A stretch of DNA of 64,000 nt from NCBI GenBank assembly GCA_963803165.1, contig CAWDLK010000004.1, positions 434,001 through 498,000 of the forward strand. The letters are read 5' to 3'. Shown in pieces: positions 33,947-43,529 of the stretch. The translations under genes were made by a program, and so were the position numbers. The number at the start of each line of letters is the position of its first letter. The stretch's first letter is position 1. The notes under the pieces were generated by a model that saw nothing but the letters and a program-made list of their open reading frames with translations, ran no database searches and was not told the DNA's origin. The DNA is from Changshengia sp963803165. Its GTDB lineage: Bacteria; Chloroflexota; Dormibacteria; Aeolococcales; Aeolococcaceae.

Positions 33947-34972
33947 TCAGGACTCGCTCGACGCCGCCCAGAGGTTGATGCCGCTCTCCGTCGCCAACCG
34001 GTCGATCTCCTCGAGCTCCCCGGCCGAGAAGTCGAGGCGGTCGAGGGCGGCGAGGTTCTCGTCGAGCTGGGCCACGCTGCTCACCCCGATCAGGGCCGAG
34101 GTGACCCGGGGGTCGCGAAGCGCCCAGGCCAGGGCCATCTGGGAGAGCTTCTGACCGCGATGCGATGCCACCTCGTTGAGACCGCGGATCTTGGCGAGGG
34201 TCTCCTTGGACAGCATCTCGCGGGTCAGGGAGCCACCTCGGTGGGCCCGGGAGCCCGCGGGGACACCGTCGAGATAGCGGTCGGTCAGCATCCCCTGGGC
34301 GAGCGGCGAGAAGACGATGCAGCCGATCCCCTCCTCCTCCAGGACGTCGAGCAGGCCGCCCTCCACCCAGCGATTGAGCATCGAGTAGGAGGGCTGGTGG
34401 ATGAGGATCGGCGTACCCAGGCCGGCCATGAGCTCGGCGGCCGCCTCGGTGTGCGCCGGCGAGTAGGAGGAGATGCCCGCGTACAGCGCCTTGCCCTGCC
34501 GCACCGCGGTGTCGAGGGCCCCCATGGTCTCCTCCAGCGGCGTGGCGGGGTCGAAGCGGTGCGAGTAGAAGATGTCGACGTGGTCGAGCCCCATGCGCCG
34601 CAAGCTCTGGTCAAGGCTGGCCAGAAGGTGCTTGCGCGAGCCCCACTCCCCGTACGGCCCGGCCCACATGTCATACCCGGCCTTGGTGGAGACGACCAGC
34701 TCGTCGCGGTAGGGGCGGAGGTCGCTGGCCAGGATCCGGCCGAAGGTCTCCTCCGCCGAGCCATAGGGCGGCCCGTAGTTGTTGGCGAGATCGAAGTGGG
34801 TGATCCCGCGGTCGAAGGCATGGAGCAGGACCTCGCGGCTCGCGCTGAGCGGCCGCTCGCCCCCGAAGTTCTGCCAGAGGCCGAGCGAGATGAGGGGGAG
34901 CTGCAGCCCGCTCCGCCCCGAGCGGCGGTAGGGGATGGACCGGTAGCGATCGGAAGCGGCGACGTAGCCCAT
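33947..34972 (-). CDS. Aldo/keto reductase, YghZ/GPR-like
   Basis: NADPH-dependent carbonyl reductase with the (beta/alpha)8 fold, 341 residues from the ATG at 34972 (GGAGGG upstream). Catalytic tetrad: Asp and Tyr in FDLANNYGPPYG, Lys in STKAGYDMW and His in FYSHRFD. The SLGLWQNFG start and the AGYDMWAGPYGEWGSRK loop mark the YghZ (L-glyceraldehyde-3-phosphate reductase) branch. Divergent from the KorA gene, sharing a 171-base intergenic region. Confidence 0.88.
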   Translation of the reverse strand: MGYVAASDRYRSIPYRRSGRSGLQLPLISLGLWQNFGGERPLSASREVLLHAFDRGITHFDLANNYGPPYGSAEETFGRILASDLRPYRDELVVSTKAGYDMWAGPYGEWGSRKHLLASLDQSLRRMGLDHVDIFYSHRFDPATPLEETMGALDTAVRQGKALYAGISSYSPAHTEAAAELMAGLGTPILIHQPSYSMLNRWVEGGLLDVLEEEGIGCIVFSPLAQGMLTDRYLDGVPAGSRAHRGGSLTREMLSKETLAKIRGLNEVASHRGQKLSQMALAWALRDPRVTSALIGVSSVAQLDENLAALDRLDFSAGELEEIDRLATESGINLWAASSES

Positions 34973-35041
34973 TCGGATGGTCCCTCCGTGCGGCCTCAGC
35001 GGCACCCGCGCTCGGCGTCTCCGGCCGGTCCGCACGCATGT

Positions 35042-35086
35042 TTGACCGCCGCCGAACGTCCGTCGCTATGATAGCGATGTGCACAT
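35042..35086 (+). promoter_or_regulatory. KorA promoter with palindromic site and divergent -10
   Basis: TTGACC (35042-35047) and TATGAT (35067-35072) resemble -35 and -10 boxes, spaced 19 bases. The -10 is inside GCTATGATAGC, which reads TATCAT on the minus strand toward the aldo/keto reductase. A perfect palindrome ATGTGCACAT (35077-35086) lies just past the -10, where an operator would act. Confidence 0.45.
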
Positions 35087-35143
35087 GTGTTCGTGGATTG
35101 GACGGATGGTCATGTGCTCACCGCACGGAGACCGGGAGAGCCC

Positions 35144-36997
35144 ATGACCGGTGACGTCGTCAACGACTTCTGCATCCAGGCCGCGACCGTCAACGGTTCG
35201 GGGTCGCAGTCCTCCAACCTGGTCATCACCAAGGCCCTCTTCCACATGGGCATCCCGGTGGCGGCCAAGAACGTCTTCCCCTCCAACATCGAAGGGCAGC
35301 CCACCTGGTACGACATCCGGGTGACACCCGAGGGCTACCAGGCACGCAAGCGGACGGTGGACATCCTGATCGCCCTCAACCCGGCCACCTGGGAGCGGGA
35401 CGCGGCCAACGTCCGCCCCGGCGGCGCGGTGATCCACGAGGCGACCTTCCCCAGGATCGGCGCGGCGGCGCGTGACGACGTCTCCTGGTACCCGGTGCCC
35501 TTCGCCCGCCTCGCCCGGGAGAGGCTGGAGGCCAAGCCGGAGCTGCGCAAGTACCTCCAGAACATGATCTACGTGGGCGTGCTGGCCGAGCTGATCGGGC
35601 TGGACCCGGCCTTGGTCGAGCGCGGGGTGCGCGACCAGTTCCGGACCAAGCCCAAGGCCGCGGACCTCAACCTCGCCGCCATCCAGATCGGGGTCGACTA
35701 CACGCGGGAGAACCTCGCCAAGAGCGACCCCTTCCGGGTGGCTCCGATGGACGGTACGCGGGGCACGGTGCTCCTCGACGGCAACCGCGCCGCCGCTCTG
35801 GGCGGCATCGTCGCCGGCTGCACGGTGCTGGCGTGGTATCCGATCACGCCGTCGTCGTCGCTCTGCGAGGCGTTCATCGCCGACGCGGAGCGCCTCCGCA
35901 GCGACGCCTCCACGGGCGAGAGGCGCTTCGCCGCCGTCCAGGCCGAGGACGAGCTGGCCGCCATCGGGATCGTGCTGGGCGCCGGCTGGGCCGGGGCCCG
36001 GGCCATGACCGCGACCTCGGGACCCGGCATCTCGCTGATGGCGGAGCTGACCGGCCTCGGCTACTACGCCGAGATCCCTGCCGTCGTGCTCGACATCCAG
36101 CGGGTGGGACCCTCGACCGGGCTGCCGACCCGGACCATGCAGGGGGACGTCGGTTTCGTCCACACGCTCTCCCACGGCGACACCCGCCACCCGGTGCTCC
36201 TGCCCGGGACGGTCCTCGAGGTGTACGAGGACGCCCAGCGGGCCTTCGACCTCGCCGAGCGGCTGCAGACGCCGGTGTTCGTGCTCAGCGACCTCGACCT
36301 CGGGATGAACCAGTGGATGACCCCGCCCCTCCCCTACCCGGAGGACGGCATCGACCGGGGGAAGGTGCTCGACGCCGAGGGGCTCGCCCAGGTCGAGGAC
36401 TGGGCCCGCTACCGCGACATCGACGGGGACGGCATCCCCTACCGCACCCTGCCCGGGACCTCCGATCCCCGGGCCGCCTACTTCACCCGCGGCTCGGGCC
36501 ACGACGAGAACGCCCTCTACACGGAGAGCCCCGACGTCTACCGGGCCAACATGGACCGGCTCCGCCGCAAGATCGAGGGTGCGCGGACCCTGCTGCCGGC
36601 ACCGCTCGTCGACGAGGCCGGCGGTCGGGTGGCGATCTGCGCCTACGGCACCACCCACCACGCCGTGGTGGAGGCCCGGCACCAGCTCGCCAAGCGCGGC
36701 ATCAGCGCCGACTACCTGCGCATCCGGGGCCTGCCGCTGCACCCCGCGGTGGCCGAGTTCATCGCCCGCCACGACCGCGTCTACGTCGCGGAGCAGAACC
36801 GAGACGGGCAGATGGAGGGCCTGCTCCGCCAGGAGCTGCCCGGGGAGCTCGCCGACCGGCTGCGCTCGATCCGCCACTACGACGGCGTCCCCATCGACGC
36901 CGAGACGATCAGTGAGCCGGTGCTCGCCGGCGAGCTGTCGGTGCAGGATGAGCTGAAACCCGTCCCCGCCGGGAACGGCAGGGTGCCGGTCGCCTGA
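35144..36997 (+). CDS. korA: 2-Oxoacid:ferredoxin oxidoreductase, fused gamma-alpha subunit
   Basis: Subunit of the CoA-dependent oxidoreductase that links 2-oxoglutarate (or another 2-oxoacid) to ferredoxin. About 617 residues: N-terminal gamma domain (about 1-180; GSGSQSSNLVITKALFHMG) fused to the alpha domain (TVLAWYPITPSSSLCEAF, AGARAMTATSGPGISLM, and VYVAEQNRDGQMEG). This is the architecture of mycobacterial KorA. The ATG at 35144 with GGGAGAG upstream is preferred to a GTG at 35087. The beta subunit follows after 13 bases. It would replace or supplement 2-oxoglutarate dehydrogenase next to citrate synthase. Confidence 0.92.
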   Translation: MTGDVVNDFCIQAATVNGSGSQSSNLVITKALFHMGIPVAAKNVFPSNIEGQPTWYDIRVTPEGYQARKRTVDILIALNPATWERDAANVRPGGAVIHEATFPRIGAAARDDVSWYPVPFARLARERLEAKPELRKYLQNMIYVGVLAELIGLDPALVERGVRDQFRTKPKAADLNLAAIQIGVDYTRENLAKSDPFRVAPMDGTRGTVLLDGNRAAALGGIVAGCTVLAWYPITPSSSLCEAFIADAERLRSDASTGERRFAAVQAEDELAAIGIVLGAGWAGARAMTATSGPGISLMAELTGLGYYAEIPAVVLDIQRVGPSTGLPTRTMQGDVGFVHTLSHGDTRHPVLLPGTVLEVYEDAQRAFDLAERLQTPVFVLSDLDLGMNQWMTPPLPYPEDGIDRGKVLDAEGLAQVEDWARYRDIDGDGIPYRTLPGTSDPRAAYFTRGSGHDENALYTESPDVYRANMDRLRRKIEGARTLLPAPLVDEAGGRVAICAYGTTHHAVVEARHQLAKRGISADYLRIRGLPLHPAVAEFIARHDRVYVAEQNRDGQMEGLLRQELPGELADRLRSIRHYDGVPIDAETISEPVLAGELSVQDELKPVPAGNGRVPVA

Positions 36998-37010
36998 GGG
37001 AGCCAGAGCC

Positions 37011-38042
37011 ATGTCCGTCACCGTCGAGAAGCTCAACCGCCTGGGGCTGACCCGCGACGACTACAAGGGCGCCCACACCACCCTCTGCGCCGGCTGCGGG
37101 CACAACTCGATCACCAACCACATCGTGAAGGCGCTCTACGAGAGCGGCATCGAGCCGCACCTGCTCGCCAAGATGAGCGGCATCGGCTGCTCCTCCAAGG
37201 CCGCGGCCTACTTCGTCGAGCACGCTCACGGATTCAACGGCGCGCACGGGCGGATGCCGTCCCTCGCCACCGGGGCCAAGCTGGCCAACCGCGACCTGGT
37301 GGTCTTCGGCATCAGCGGTGACGGCGACACCGCCTCCATCGGCCTGGGCCAGTATTGCCACATGATCCGGCGCAACCTCGACATGACCTACATCATCGAG
37401 GACAACGGCGTCTACGGCCTCACCAAGGGCCAGTTCTCGGCCACCGCCGACCTGGGCAGCAAGCCCAAGCGAGGCAGCGCCAACCGGTACGAGCAGATCG
37501 ACGTGTGCGCGCTGGCCATCGAGCTGGGGGCCAGCTTCGTCGCCCGCAGCTTCAGCGGCGACGGCAAGCAGCTGGTGCCGCTGATCCAGGCGGGGCTCGC
37601 CCACCGCGGCACCGCGGTGCTCGACGTGATCAGCCCCTGCGTCACCTTCAACGACCACGAGGGCAGCACCAAGAGCTACGCCTACGTCAAGGACCACGAC
37701 GCCCCGGTCAACACCCCCGACTACATCGCCCCGCTGGAGGAGATCACCGTCGATTACGAGCCGGGAACGGCCCAGGACGTGGAGCTCCACGACGGCTCGC
37801 ACATCCTGCTCCGCAAGATCGACCCCGACCACGACGCCCGCGACCCGATCGCGGCCATGCGCCTCCTCTTCGAGGCGCGCCACTCCGGCGAGATCCTCAC
37901 CGGGCTGCTCTACGTCAACCCCGACGCCGACGACCTCTGCACCCGCGAGTCGCTGCCGTCACGTCCCCTGGCGGCGCTTCCGATCGAGGACCTGCGGCCG
38001 TCGCGCGAGCAGTGGGACGCGCTGATGGCGGGGCTCGCGTAG
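37011..38042 (+). CDS. korB: 2-Oxoacid:ferredoxin oxidoreductase beta subunit
   Basis: Thiamine-diphosphate and iron-sulfur subunit of 343 residues. Four cysteines for one [4Fe-4S] cluster are visible (LCAGCGHN, GIGCSSK, ISPCVTF), as is the thiamine motif GDGDTASIG through NGVYGLTKGQFS. It pairs with korA immediately upstream. The substrate is probably 2-oxoglutarate, given close likeness to KorB; pyruvate is the alternative. Confidence 0.93.
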   Translation: MSVTVEKLNRLGLTRDDYKGAHTTLCAGCGHNSITNHIVKALYESGIEPHLLAKMSGIGCSSKAAAYFVEHAHGFNGAHGRMPSLATGAKLANRDLVVFGISGDGDTASIGLGQYCHMIRRNLDMTYIIEDNGVYGLTKGQFSATADLGSKPKRGSANRYEQIDVCALAIELGASFVARSFSGDGKQLVPLIQAGLAHRGTAVLDVISPCVTFNDHEGSTKSYAYVKDHDAPVNTPDYIAPLEEITVDYEPGTAQDVELHDGSHILLRKIDPDHDARDPIAAMRLLFEARHSGEILTGLLYVNPDADDLCTRESLPSRPLAALPIEDLRPSREQWDALMAGLA

Positions 38043-38102
38043 GCGAGAGGGGCGCGGGCCGGATGCCGGCAGCGCCCCGCCACGGGGCGCACGGAGGCGC
38101 CG

Positions 38103-38603
38103 ATGATCGATAGGGACACCCGGACCGCGACCTGGTGGAGGTCGGTGGAACCCGCTCCCGCCGTCGAGCGGAGGGCGCCCACCTCGCCGGCACGGCGCCG
38201 CGAGCGGCGGCGGCGCGCCGGGTTGCGCGACCCGGTCGCGGTCCCCCAGGCCGAGGCCCTCGCCGAGCGTCGCCGTGACCCGATCGGGGTCGCCTGGGGG
38301 ATGCTCTGGCGGTACGGGGTGGTGGGAGCCGTCGCTCTCGAGGTCATCGCCGGGCCCCACATCCCCGCCGCGGCGCTGCTCGCGATCGGCGCCGGCGGCC
38401 TGATCCTCGGCTTCTGGTTTCGCCGCGGCTGGGTCGCCGCCCTCTGGCGCGCGTGCGTCCTCGGCTGGCTCGCCGCCGCGACCGCGGGCTCCGTCGTCTT
38501 CCCCGGCGTGATGGCGGTCGCGCTGCTCGTGGTGAGCATCGAGCCCTGGCTCAGCGCCCGGCGCCGGCCGCGATCGGCGGCCGTCCCCTCACGCCGCGGC
38601 TGA
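38103..38603 (+). CDS. Hypothetical membrane protein (166 aa)
   Basis: No family recognised. The N-terminal 60 residues are basic and disordered-looking (ARRRERRRRAGLRD); the rest has three or four membrane helices with a short basic loop. It ends in a basic tail (SARRRPRSAAVPSRRG) that overlaps the converging GT87-like gene by 15 bases. It follows korB by 60 bases. Confidence 0.55.
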   Translation: MIDRDTRTATWWRSVEPAPAVERRAPTSPARRRERRRRAGLRDPVAVPQAEALAERRRDPIGVAWGMLWRYGVVGAVALEVIAGPHIPAAALLAIGAGGLILGFWFRRGWVAALWRACVLGWLAAATAGSVVFPGVMAVALLVVSIEPWLSARRRPRSAAVPSRRG

Positions 38604-40079
38604 GCGCCTCCGGCGACCGGCCCCGAGGGCGGCAGCGGCGTCGCGGAGCCAGTCGAGGATCAGCCCCGGGGCTCCGCGCACCGTGTCGGCCACCGCGGGC
38701 ATCACCCGGGTGCCGCGGACGCGGGTGACCACCATGAGCTGCAGGACGAATCCGGCGACCGTCACCCAGAGGTACACCGGCGCGAGCAGGTCGAAGAGGG
38801 GGGCGGCGTGCGAGGCCGTGGTGATCCCGGGGTCGAAGAGGTACTCGGCGAACTCGGCGGGGCCGGCGAGCAGCACCCATCCCACCACGGCGGCGAGCGC
38901 CGCCCGCCGGGCGAAGGGCTCGGTCACCCCCACCTCCCGCACCCAGCAGAAGAGGCCGAGCAGCGGGACGAGCAGGAAGAGGAAGTAGGGGCGCTCGGTG
39001 AGCGGGCTGACCAGCATGATCGCCTCGACGGCGAGGCCCACCTCGAGGAGCGAGAGGCTGTCGCGGCGGAGCGGGCGGGCGGAGGTGACCGCGACCGTCA
39101 GCCCCACCACCACCACCGCCACCACGAGCCAGAGGGCGGTCACCGCCGAGGGGGCGACCACCAGGGGGTGCCCGGCCGGGTTGATCGTGAAGAGGCGGGC
39201 CAGCACCCCCTTGGGCGACTCGTTGTGGACGAAGGCGACGTACTGGTTGGCCCAGAACCCCCAGGCTGTCCAGAAGTTCGACCACGCCCGCTGGCCGAGG
39301 AGGAGGAAGGGGGCGAGGCCGAGCACCAGGGCCGAGACGACGGTGGCGAGCCCGAAGCGGAAGTCGCGCCGCCAGAGCAGGAGCAGGGCGAGGAGCAGCA
39401 GCTCCGGCTTGACGGCGCAGGCGGCGCCGAGGAGGAGGCCCCCGAGCAGCCCCCGGCCCGCCGACCGGGCCCAGAGCGCGGTGCAGAGCAGGGCCATCAG
39501 GAAGACGTCGGTCTGGCCCAGGTCCCACTCCCGGTGCACCGGGAGGGTCACCGCCGAGAGGGCGGCGAGGAGAAGGAGCGTCCCCCAGCCGGGACGGAGC
39601 CCGGCGGCGCGGAGCGCCGCGTACACCGCGACCACCAGGAGGACGACGTTGAGCACGTCCCAGGTGGTGAGCGCCGCGTAGTGGGAGAGGAAGGTGAGGG
39701 GCACCATGAGCAGGGCGAAGAACGGCGCGTAGACGTAGGCGACCGTGGTCCAGTACGTCCCGTTGCCCGCGGGGACGTAGGCGTGGATGAAGCTGATCGC
39801 CCCGAGGTAGGGATCGCGGCCGGCCCGGACGTCGAGCCCGGCCTGGTAGAAGCTGCGGAAGTCGACCCAGCCGAACCGGGGCGCGCCGTAACGCATCACG
39901 TAGGCGGCGGCCACCGCGAGGACCAGGAGACCGAACGGCACCGCGAGGCGGCGAACCGGTGCCACCATGCCGGGGAGCCGTGGGTCGACCGTCGCCAGGT
40001 CGAAGCGGGGGCGATCCGGTCCGGGGGCGCCGCCCGAGGCGGCCGGCTCTCCGGCCACCACCTCGCCTTCGCCGCTCAT
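38589..40079 (-). CDS. GT87-like (DUF2029) polytopic glycosyltransferase
   Basis: Integral-membrane GT-C-type protein of 496 residues with about 11 helices. DFRSFYQAGLDVRAGRDPY in the first outer loop is the family acidic motif, and GQTDVFLMALLCTALWA and LLGAACAVKPELLLLALLLL match DUF2029 mannosyltransferases such as mycobacterial PimE-type enzymes. Uses a polyprenyl-phosphate sugar donor by family analogy. 86 bases follow the stop of the next GT-C gene on the same strand, so the two could be one operon. With PIM synthesis genes in the same genome a PIM-elongating role is possible but unproved. Confidence 0.8.
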   Translation of the reverse strand: MSGEGEVVAGEPAASGGAPGPDRPRFDLATVDPRLPGMVAPVRRLAVPFGLLVLAVAAAYVMRYGAPRFGWVDFRSFYQAGLDVRAGRDPYLGAISFIHAYVPAGNGTYWTTVAYVYAPFFALLMVPLTFLSHYAALTTWDVLNVVLLVVAVYAALRAAGLRPGWGTLLLLAALSAVTLPVHREWDLGQTDVFLMALLCTALWARSAGRGLLGGLLLGAACAVKPELLLLALLLLWRRDFRFGLATVVSALVLGLAPFLLLGQRAWSNFWTAWGFWANQYVAFVHNESPKGVLARLFTINPAGHPLVVAPSAVTALWLVVAVVVVGLTVAVTSARPLRRDSLSLLEVGLAVEAIMLVSPLTERPYFLFLLVPLLGLFCWVREVGVTEPFARRAALAAVVGWVLLAGPAEFAEYLFDPGITTASHAAPLFDLLAPVYLWVTVAGFVLQLMVVTRVRGTRVMPAVADTVRGAPGLILDWLRDAAAALGAGRRRRSAAA

Positions 40080-40165
40080 CCGGCGGATGATGGCACGCGG
40101 GGCGGGTCACGCACGAGCCGTGGCCGCCGCCGGGGACGGGGAGCGGACGGCAGGTCCCCGCCGGA

Positions 40166-41770
40166 TCAGCCCAGGCCGGTCGGCTCCTCCACCGCGGCGA
40201 CCATGTCGGCGCGCACCCAGAGGATCTCCGATCCCGACTGGTCGACCTCCTGGTAGCCGGCGGCGAGCACGGAGTTGATGTCCGGGTAGGCCTGCCGGGC
40301 CGACGACTCGGTGACCACGATCTCGGGCTGGAGCTGGGCGACCTTCTGGGCCACCTGCCCGTCGAGGCCGAGGAGGGCCTCGTCGTTGTAGATGGGGGGG
40401 GTCGGCAGCAGCATCTGGAGCTGGTTGTCGTCGTAGAGCCACACATCCGACGACCAGACCACCGCCGAGGTCCCGTCGAGGCCGTGGGCGGCGATCCATG
40501 CGGAGAGCTGGCTGTCCTCGGGGAACCGGTAGTCGAACTGGTCCTGGTACGCCGTCAGCGACTGCCCGCGCGTCAGCGTCGAGAGGGCGCCGCCGTAGTA
40601 GAAGCCGAGGCTGTGACCGCCCTGGGCGAGTACCGGGGACCAATCCACCCCGACCACGGAGGCCCCGACCGCTGCGACGCAGGCGGCGGCGATCAACCCG
40701 GCTCCGGCCACCCGGCGCGGCAGCGGGACGCTGGCCGGCCAGCGCAGCCGCAGGCTGCTGAGTGCCAGCACCCCCGGGGCGAGCGAGGGGACGACGTAGT
40801 GGGGGTACGGCTGGCGGGCCAGCGCCGGGACGAGCAGCGCCGCGGTCGCCCAGACCCAGAGCGCCCAGGACGGATCGCGGTCGCGGCGGTGAAACCATGC
40901 CGCGACCACCACCACGACGGCCACGCCGGCGCCCAGCGCCAGGCGGAGCACGACCCCGCCCTGGGTGGAGGTCTGACCGGCGGTGGTCAGCAACCCCTGG
41001 GCGTACTGGACCCAGAAGCCGACCAGCGCGTAGCCGACCCTGCCGGCTCCGGCGGTCACGATCGCGGGGACCAGCCAGAGGGCGGTCCCCCCGGCCACCG
41101 AGGCCGCGTAGACGGCGACCCGCCGCCAGCTGGCCCGGCCGGCGAGGGCCAGGATGAGAGCGAAGGCGCAGGTCTCAGCGACTGCCGTCTGCTGGTAGGC
41201 GACGGCGACGGCCACCAGAACCCCCACCCCGACCGGCCAGAGTGGCCAGCGGCGGGTGTCGGGGGCGGCGACCCGGGTGAGCAGGAGCGCTCCCGCCCAG
41301 GTGAGCGGGGCGATCATGAGGCTCTCGGGGAGGAGGAGCTCGGCGTCGAAGACGGGCAGGCCGAGCAGGATGGCGGCGAGGAGGAGCGCGACCACGGTGC
41401 GCGGGCGCCCGAGCAGGCGGTCGCCGGCATAGGCGATGGCAGCCAGGGTCGCGAGACCGGCCAGGAGCGGCAGGACGTGGAGGGCCGCCTCGCTGGTCCC
41501 CAGGGTCTGGATCACCGCCGCCACCGTCCAGATGTGGAGGGGCGGCTTGTTGGTCCAGATCTGGGAGTAGAGCACCCGCCCCTGGACCAGGGCCCGCGCG
41601 GTGGTGACGTAGCCGGCCTCGTCGGTGTACCAGTGGGGCTCCAGGAACGCGGGCACGCGGAGCAGGGCAAAGAGGGCCATCGGACCGCTCAGCCACAGCC
41701 CGCGGCGGATCCTGTAGACACGTCGCGGTCCCGGCGCCTCGCCGGGCCGCCCCCCCGCCGCCGCCGCCAT
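40166..41770 (-). CDS. GT39/ArnT-like GT-C glycosyltransferase
   Basis: A 534-residue polytopic membrane protein with about 11 helices and a C-terminal soluble part of about 130 residues. The catalytic DE motif of GT-C enzymes is in HWYTDEAGYVTTARALVQG, and WTNKPPLHIWTVA is the matching second loop. It probably transfers a sugar from a polyprenyl-phosphate donor on the outer side. Target protein or lipid unknown. Confidence 0.82.
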   Translation of the reverse strand: MAAAAGGRPGEAPGPRRVYRIRRGLWLSGPMALFALLRVPAFLEPHWYTDEAGYVTTARALVQGRVLYSQIWTNKPPLHIWTVAAVIQTLGTSEAALHVLPLLAGLATLAAIAYAGDRLLGRPRTVVALLLAAILLGLPVFDAELLLPESLMIAPLTWAGALLLTRVAAPDTRRWPLWPVGVGVLVAVAVAYQQTAVAETCAFALILALAGRASWRRVAVYAASVAGGTALWLVPAIVTAGAGRVGYALVGFWVQYAQGLLTTAGQTSTQGGVVLRLALGAGVAVVVVVAAWFHRRDRDPSWALWVWATAALLVPALARQPYPHYVVPSLAPGVLALSSLRLRWPASVPLPRRVAGAGLIAAACVAAVGASVVGVDWSPVLAQGGHSLGFYYGGALSTLTRGQSLTAYQDQFDYRFPEDSQLSAWIAAHGLDGTSAVVWSSDVWLYDDNQLQMLLPTPPIYNDEALLGLDGQVAQKVAQLQPEIVVTESSARQAYPDINSVLAAGYQEVDQSGSEILWVRADMVAAVEEPTGLG

Positions 41771-41886
41771 CCGGAACCTCCTTGCCTCGGCCGCAGCGGC
41801 CTGGTGCCCCCAGTCGGGGAAAGCCCCAATTTATCTTTGCCCATCGTCGCCCGGCAACCTTGCGCGAGCATGAACGGGGCGGGGAT

Positions 41887-43425
41887 GTGTCATCGTGGCA
41901 CCCCGTGGTCGTCGCGCCGGAGCCGGTTCCGCCCCTCGCCACCCCGCGGACGCGCGCCCGGCTGCCCCGCCCCACCCTGGGCGGGGTGGTGGTGGGCGCT
42001 GCCCTGACCGTGGTCCTGGTCGTGCTCTGCCGCCGGGTCGGCGATCCGGACTTCTGGTGGCACATGCAGACCGGCAGCTGGATCGTCAACCACGCCGCGA
42101 TTCCCAGCCACGAGCTCTTCAGCTACACGGTGGGCAGCCGCCCGTGGGCGGACCAGGAGTGGGGCAGCGAGGTGCTTGGCTACCTGATCTTCAACGGCGG
42201 GGGATTCCTGGCCTTCAGCCTCGCCTACACCGCGGTCACCTGGGCCGGCTTCTGGTTCATCTGGCGCCGCATGGCCCTGGAGCGCGTCCCCGCGCTGATC
42301 GCGGCGGCGTTGCTGGTGGTCGCCGCCTGGGCCGGGGTCGCGGTGTGGGGCCCGCGCTCCCAGATGATCAGCTTCGCGCTCACCTGCCTGACCCTCTACT
42401 GGGTCGAGGCCTACCTTCGCGACCGCAGCCGGCTCGTCTACCTCCTCCCCCTGGTGACAGTGGTCTGGGCCAATCTCCACGGGGGCTTCGTCTACGGCCT
42501 CGCCGTGGTCGGGCTCGCCGCGTTCACCGAGACCGTGCTCTGGGTGGCCTCCCCGCGCGACCCCACCCACCGGCGCCGCTCGCTCCGCCTCTGGGCGGTG
42601 CTGGTCGGGTGCGGGATCGCCGGCCTCGTCAACCCGCTCACCATCCGCGCCTACCTGGCCGCCATCGAGACCCAGACCAGCGCCGTCCAGCAGACCTTCA
42701 TCGCCGAATGGCACTCGCCCAACTTCCACTCGGCCGAGGAGTTCGGCCTCGAGCTCCTGCTCCTCCTCGTCGTCTTCGCCATGGCCTTCCGCCGGCCCCG
42801 GCTCTGGGACGCGCTGCTCACCCTGGTCGGCGTCTACGCGGCGCTCTCGGCGGTCCGCAACGCACCGCTCGCGGCGGCCGCGCTGACACCGATGGTGGCC
42901 TGGTCGGCCGCCGGCTGGTGGGAGCGGAGGATCGCCTGGCGCGATCGATTCGAGGCGTGGACCCGGCGCCGCGCCTCCGACCTCCTGGTCCTGGCCGCGA
43001 TGGGCGCTGTCATCGTCGCCGCGGGAACGGCGGGCTTCGCGGCCTACACGCTGAGCGGTCAGACGGCGAGCACCGAGGCCAACTTCCCGGTGGGCGCGGC
43101 CGACTGGCTGGCGGCGCATCCGAGCGTCGGCACCCGGATGTTCAACGAGTACGACTGGGGCGGCTACCTGATCTGGCGCTTCTACCCCGACGCCAACCGC
43201 CGGGTCTTCATCTACGGGGAGGCGACGGAGCTGGGCAACCCGCTCCTCCAGGAGGTGAGCGACGTCGAGACCGCCCAACCCGACTGGCAGCGGATCCTCA
43301 CCGAGAACCGCGTCGACTACGTCATCGAGCGCACCAACTCCTCACTCACCATGGCGCTCTCCGTCGACCCCCAGTGGCGGGAGGTCTACGCGGACTCGCT
43401 GGCGGTCATATTCGTCAAGCGGTAG
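41887..43425 (+). CDS. Polytopic membrane protein, GT-C-like
   Basis: About 512 residues from the GTG at 41887, with eight to ten helices and a C-terminal soluble domain (about 420-512). The loop DFWWHMQTGSWIVNH, followed by LFSYTVGSRPWADQEWGSEV, is typical of a widespread GT-C-related family of unknown function. It is divergent from the ArnT-like gene with 116 bases between starts. The N-terminus is Pro/Val-rich and its exact start is uncertain. Confidence 0.75.
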   Translation: MSSWHPVVVAPEPVPPLATPRTRARLPRPTLGGVVVGAALTVVLVVLCRRVGDPDFWWHMQTGSWIVNHAAIPSHELFSYTVGSRPWADQEWGSEVLGYLIFNGGGFLAFSLAYTAVTWAGFWFIWRRMALERVPALIAAALLVVAAWAGVAVWGPRSQMISFALTCLTLYWVEAYLRDRSRLVYLLPLVTVVWANLHGGFVYGLAVVGLAAFTETVLWVASPRDPTHRRRSLRLWAVLVGCGIAGLVNPLTIRAYLAAIETQTSAVQQTFIAEWHSPNFHSAEEFGLELLLLLVVFAMAFRRPRLWDALLTLVGVYAALSAVRNAPLAAAALTPMVAWSAAGWWERRIAWRDRFEAWTRRRASDLLVLAAMGAVIVAAGTAGFAAYTLSGQTASTEANFPVGAADWLAAHPSVGTRMFNEYDWGGYLIWRFYPDANRRVFIYGEATELGNPLLQEVSDVETAQPDWQRILTENRVDYVIERTNSSLTMALSVDPQWREVYADSLAVIFVKR

Positions 43426-43529
43426 TCGGGGTTCGGCGTAACCTCTGCAGGGGCGCGGCGGCTGCCGGGCCGGACACCCGCGACGGCCGGGGCGGGTGTC
43501 CCCGCGGCTCCGGCCGGAGGGACGCGATC

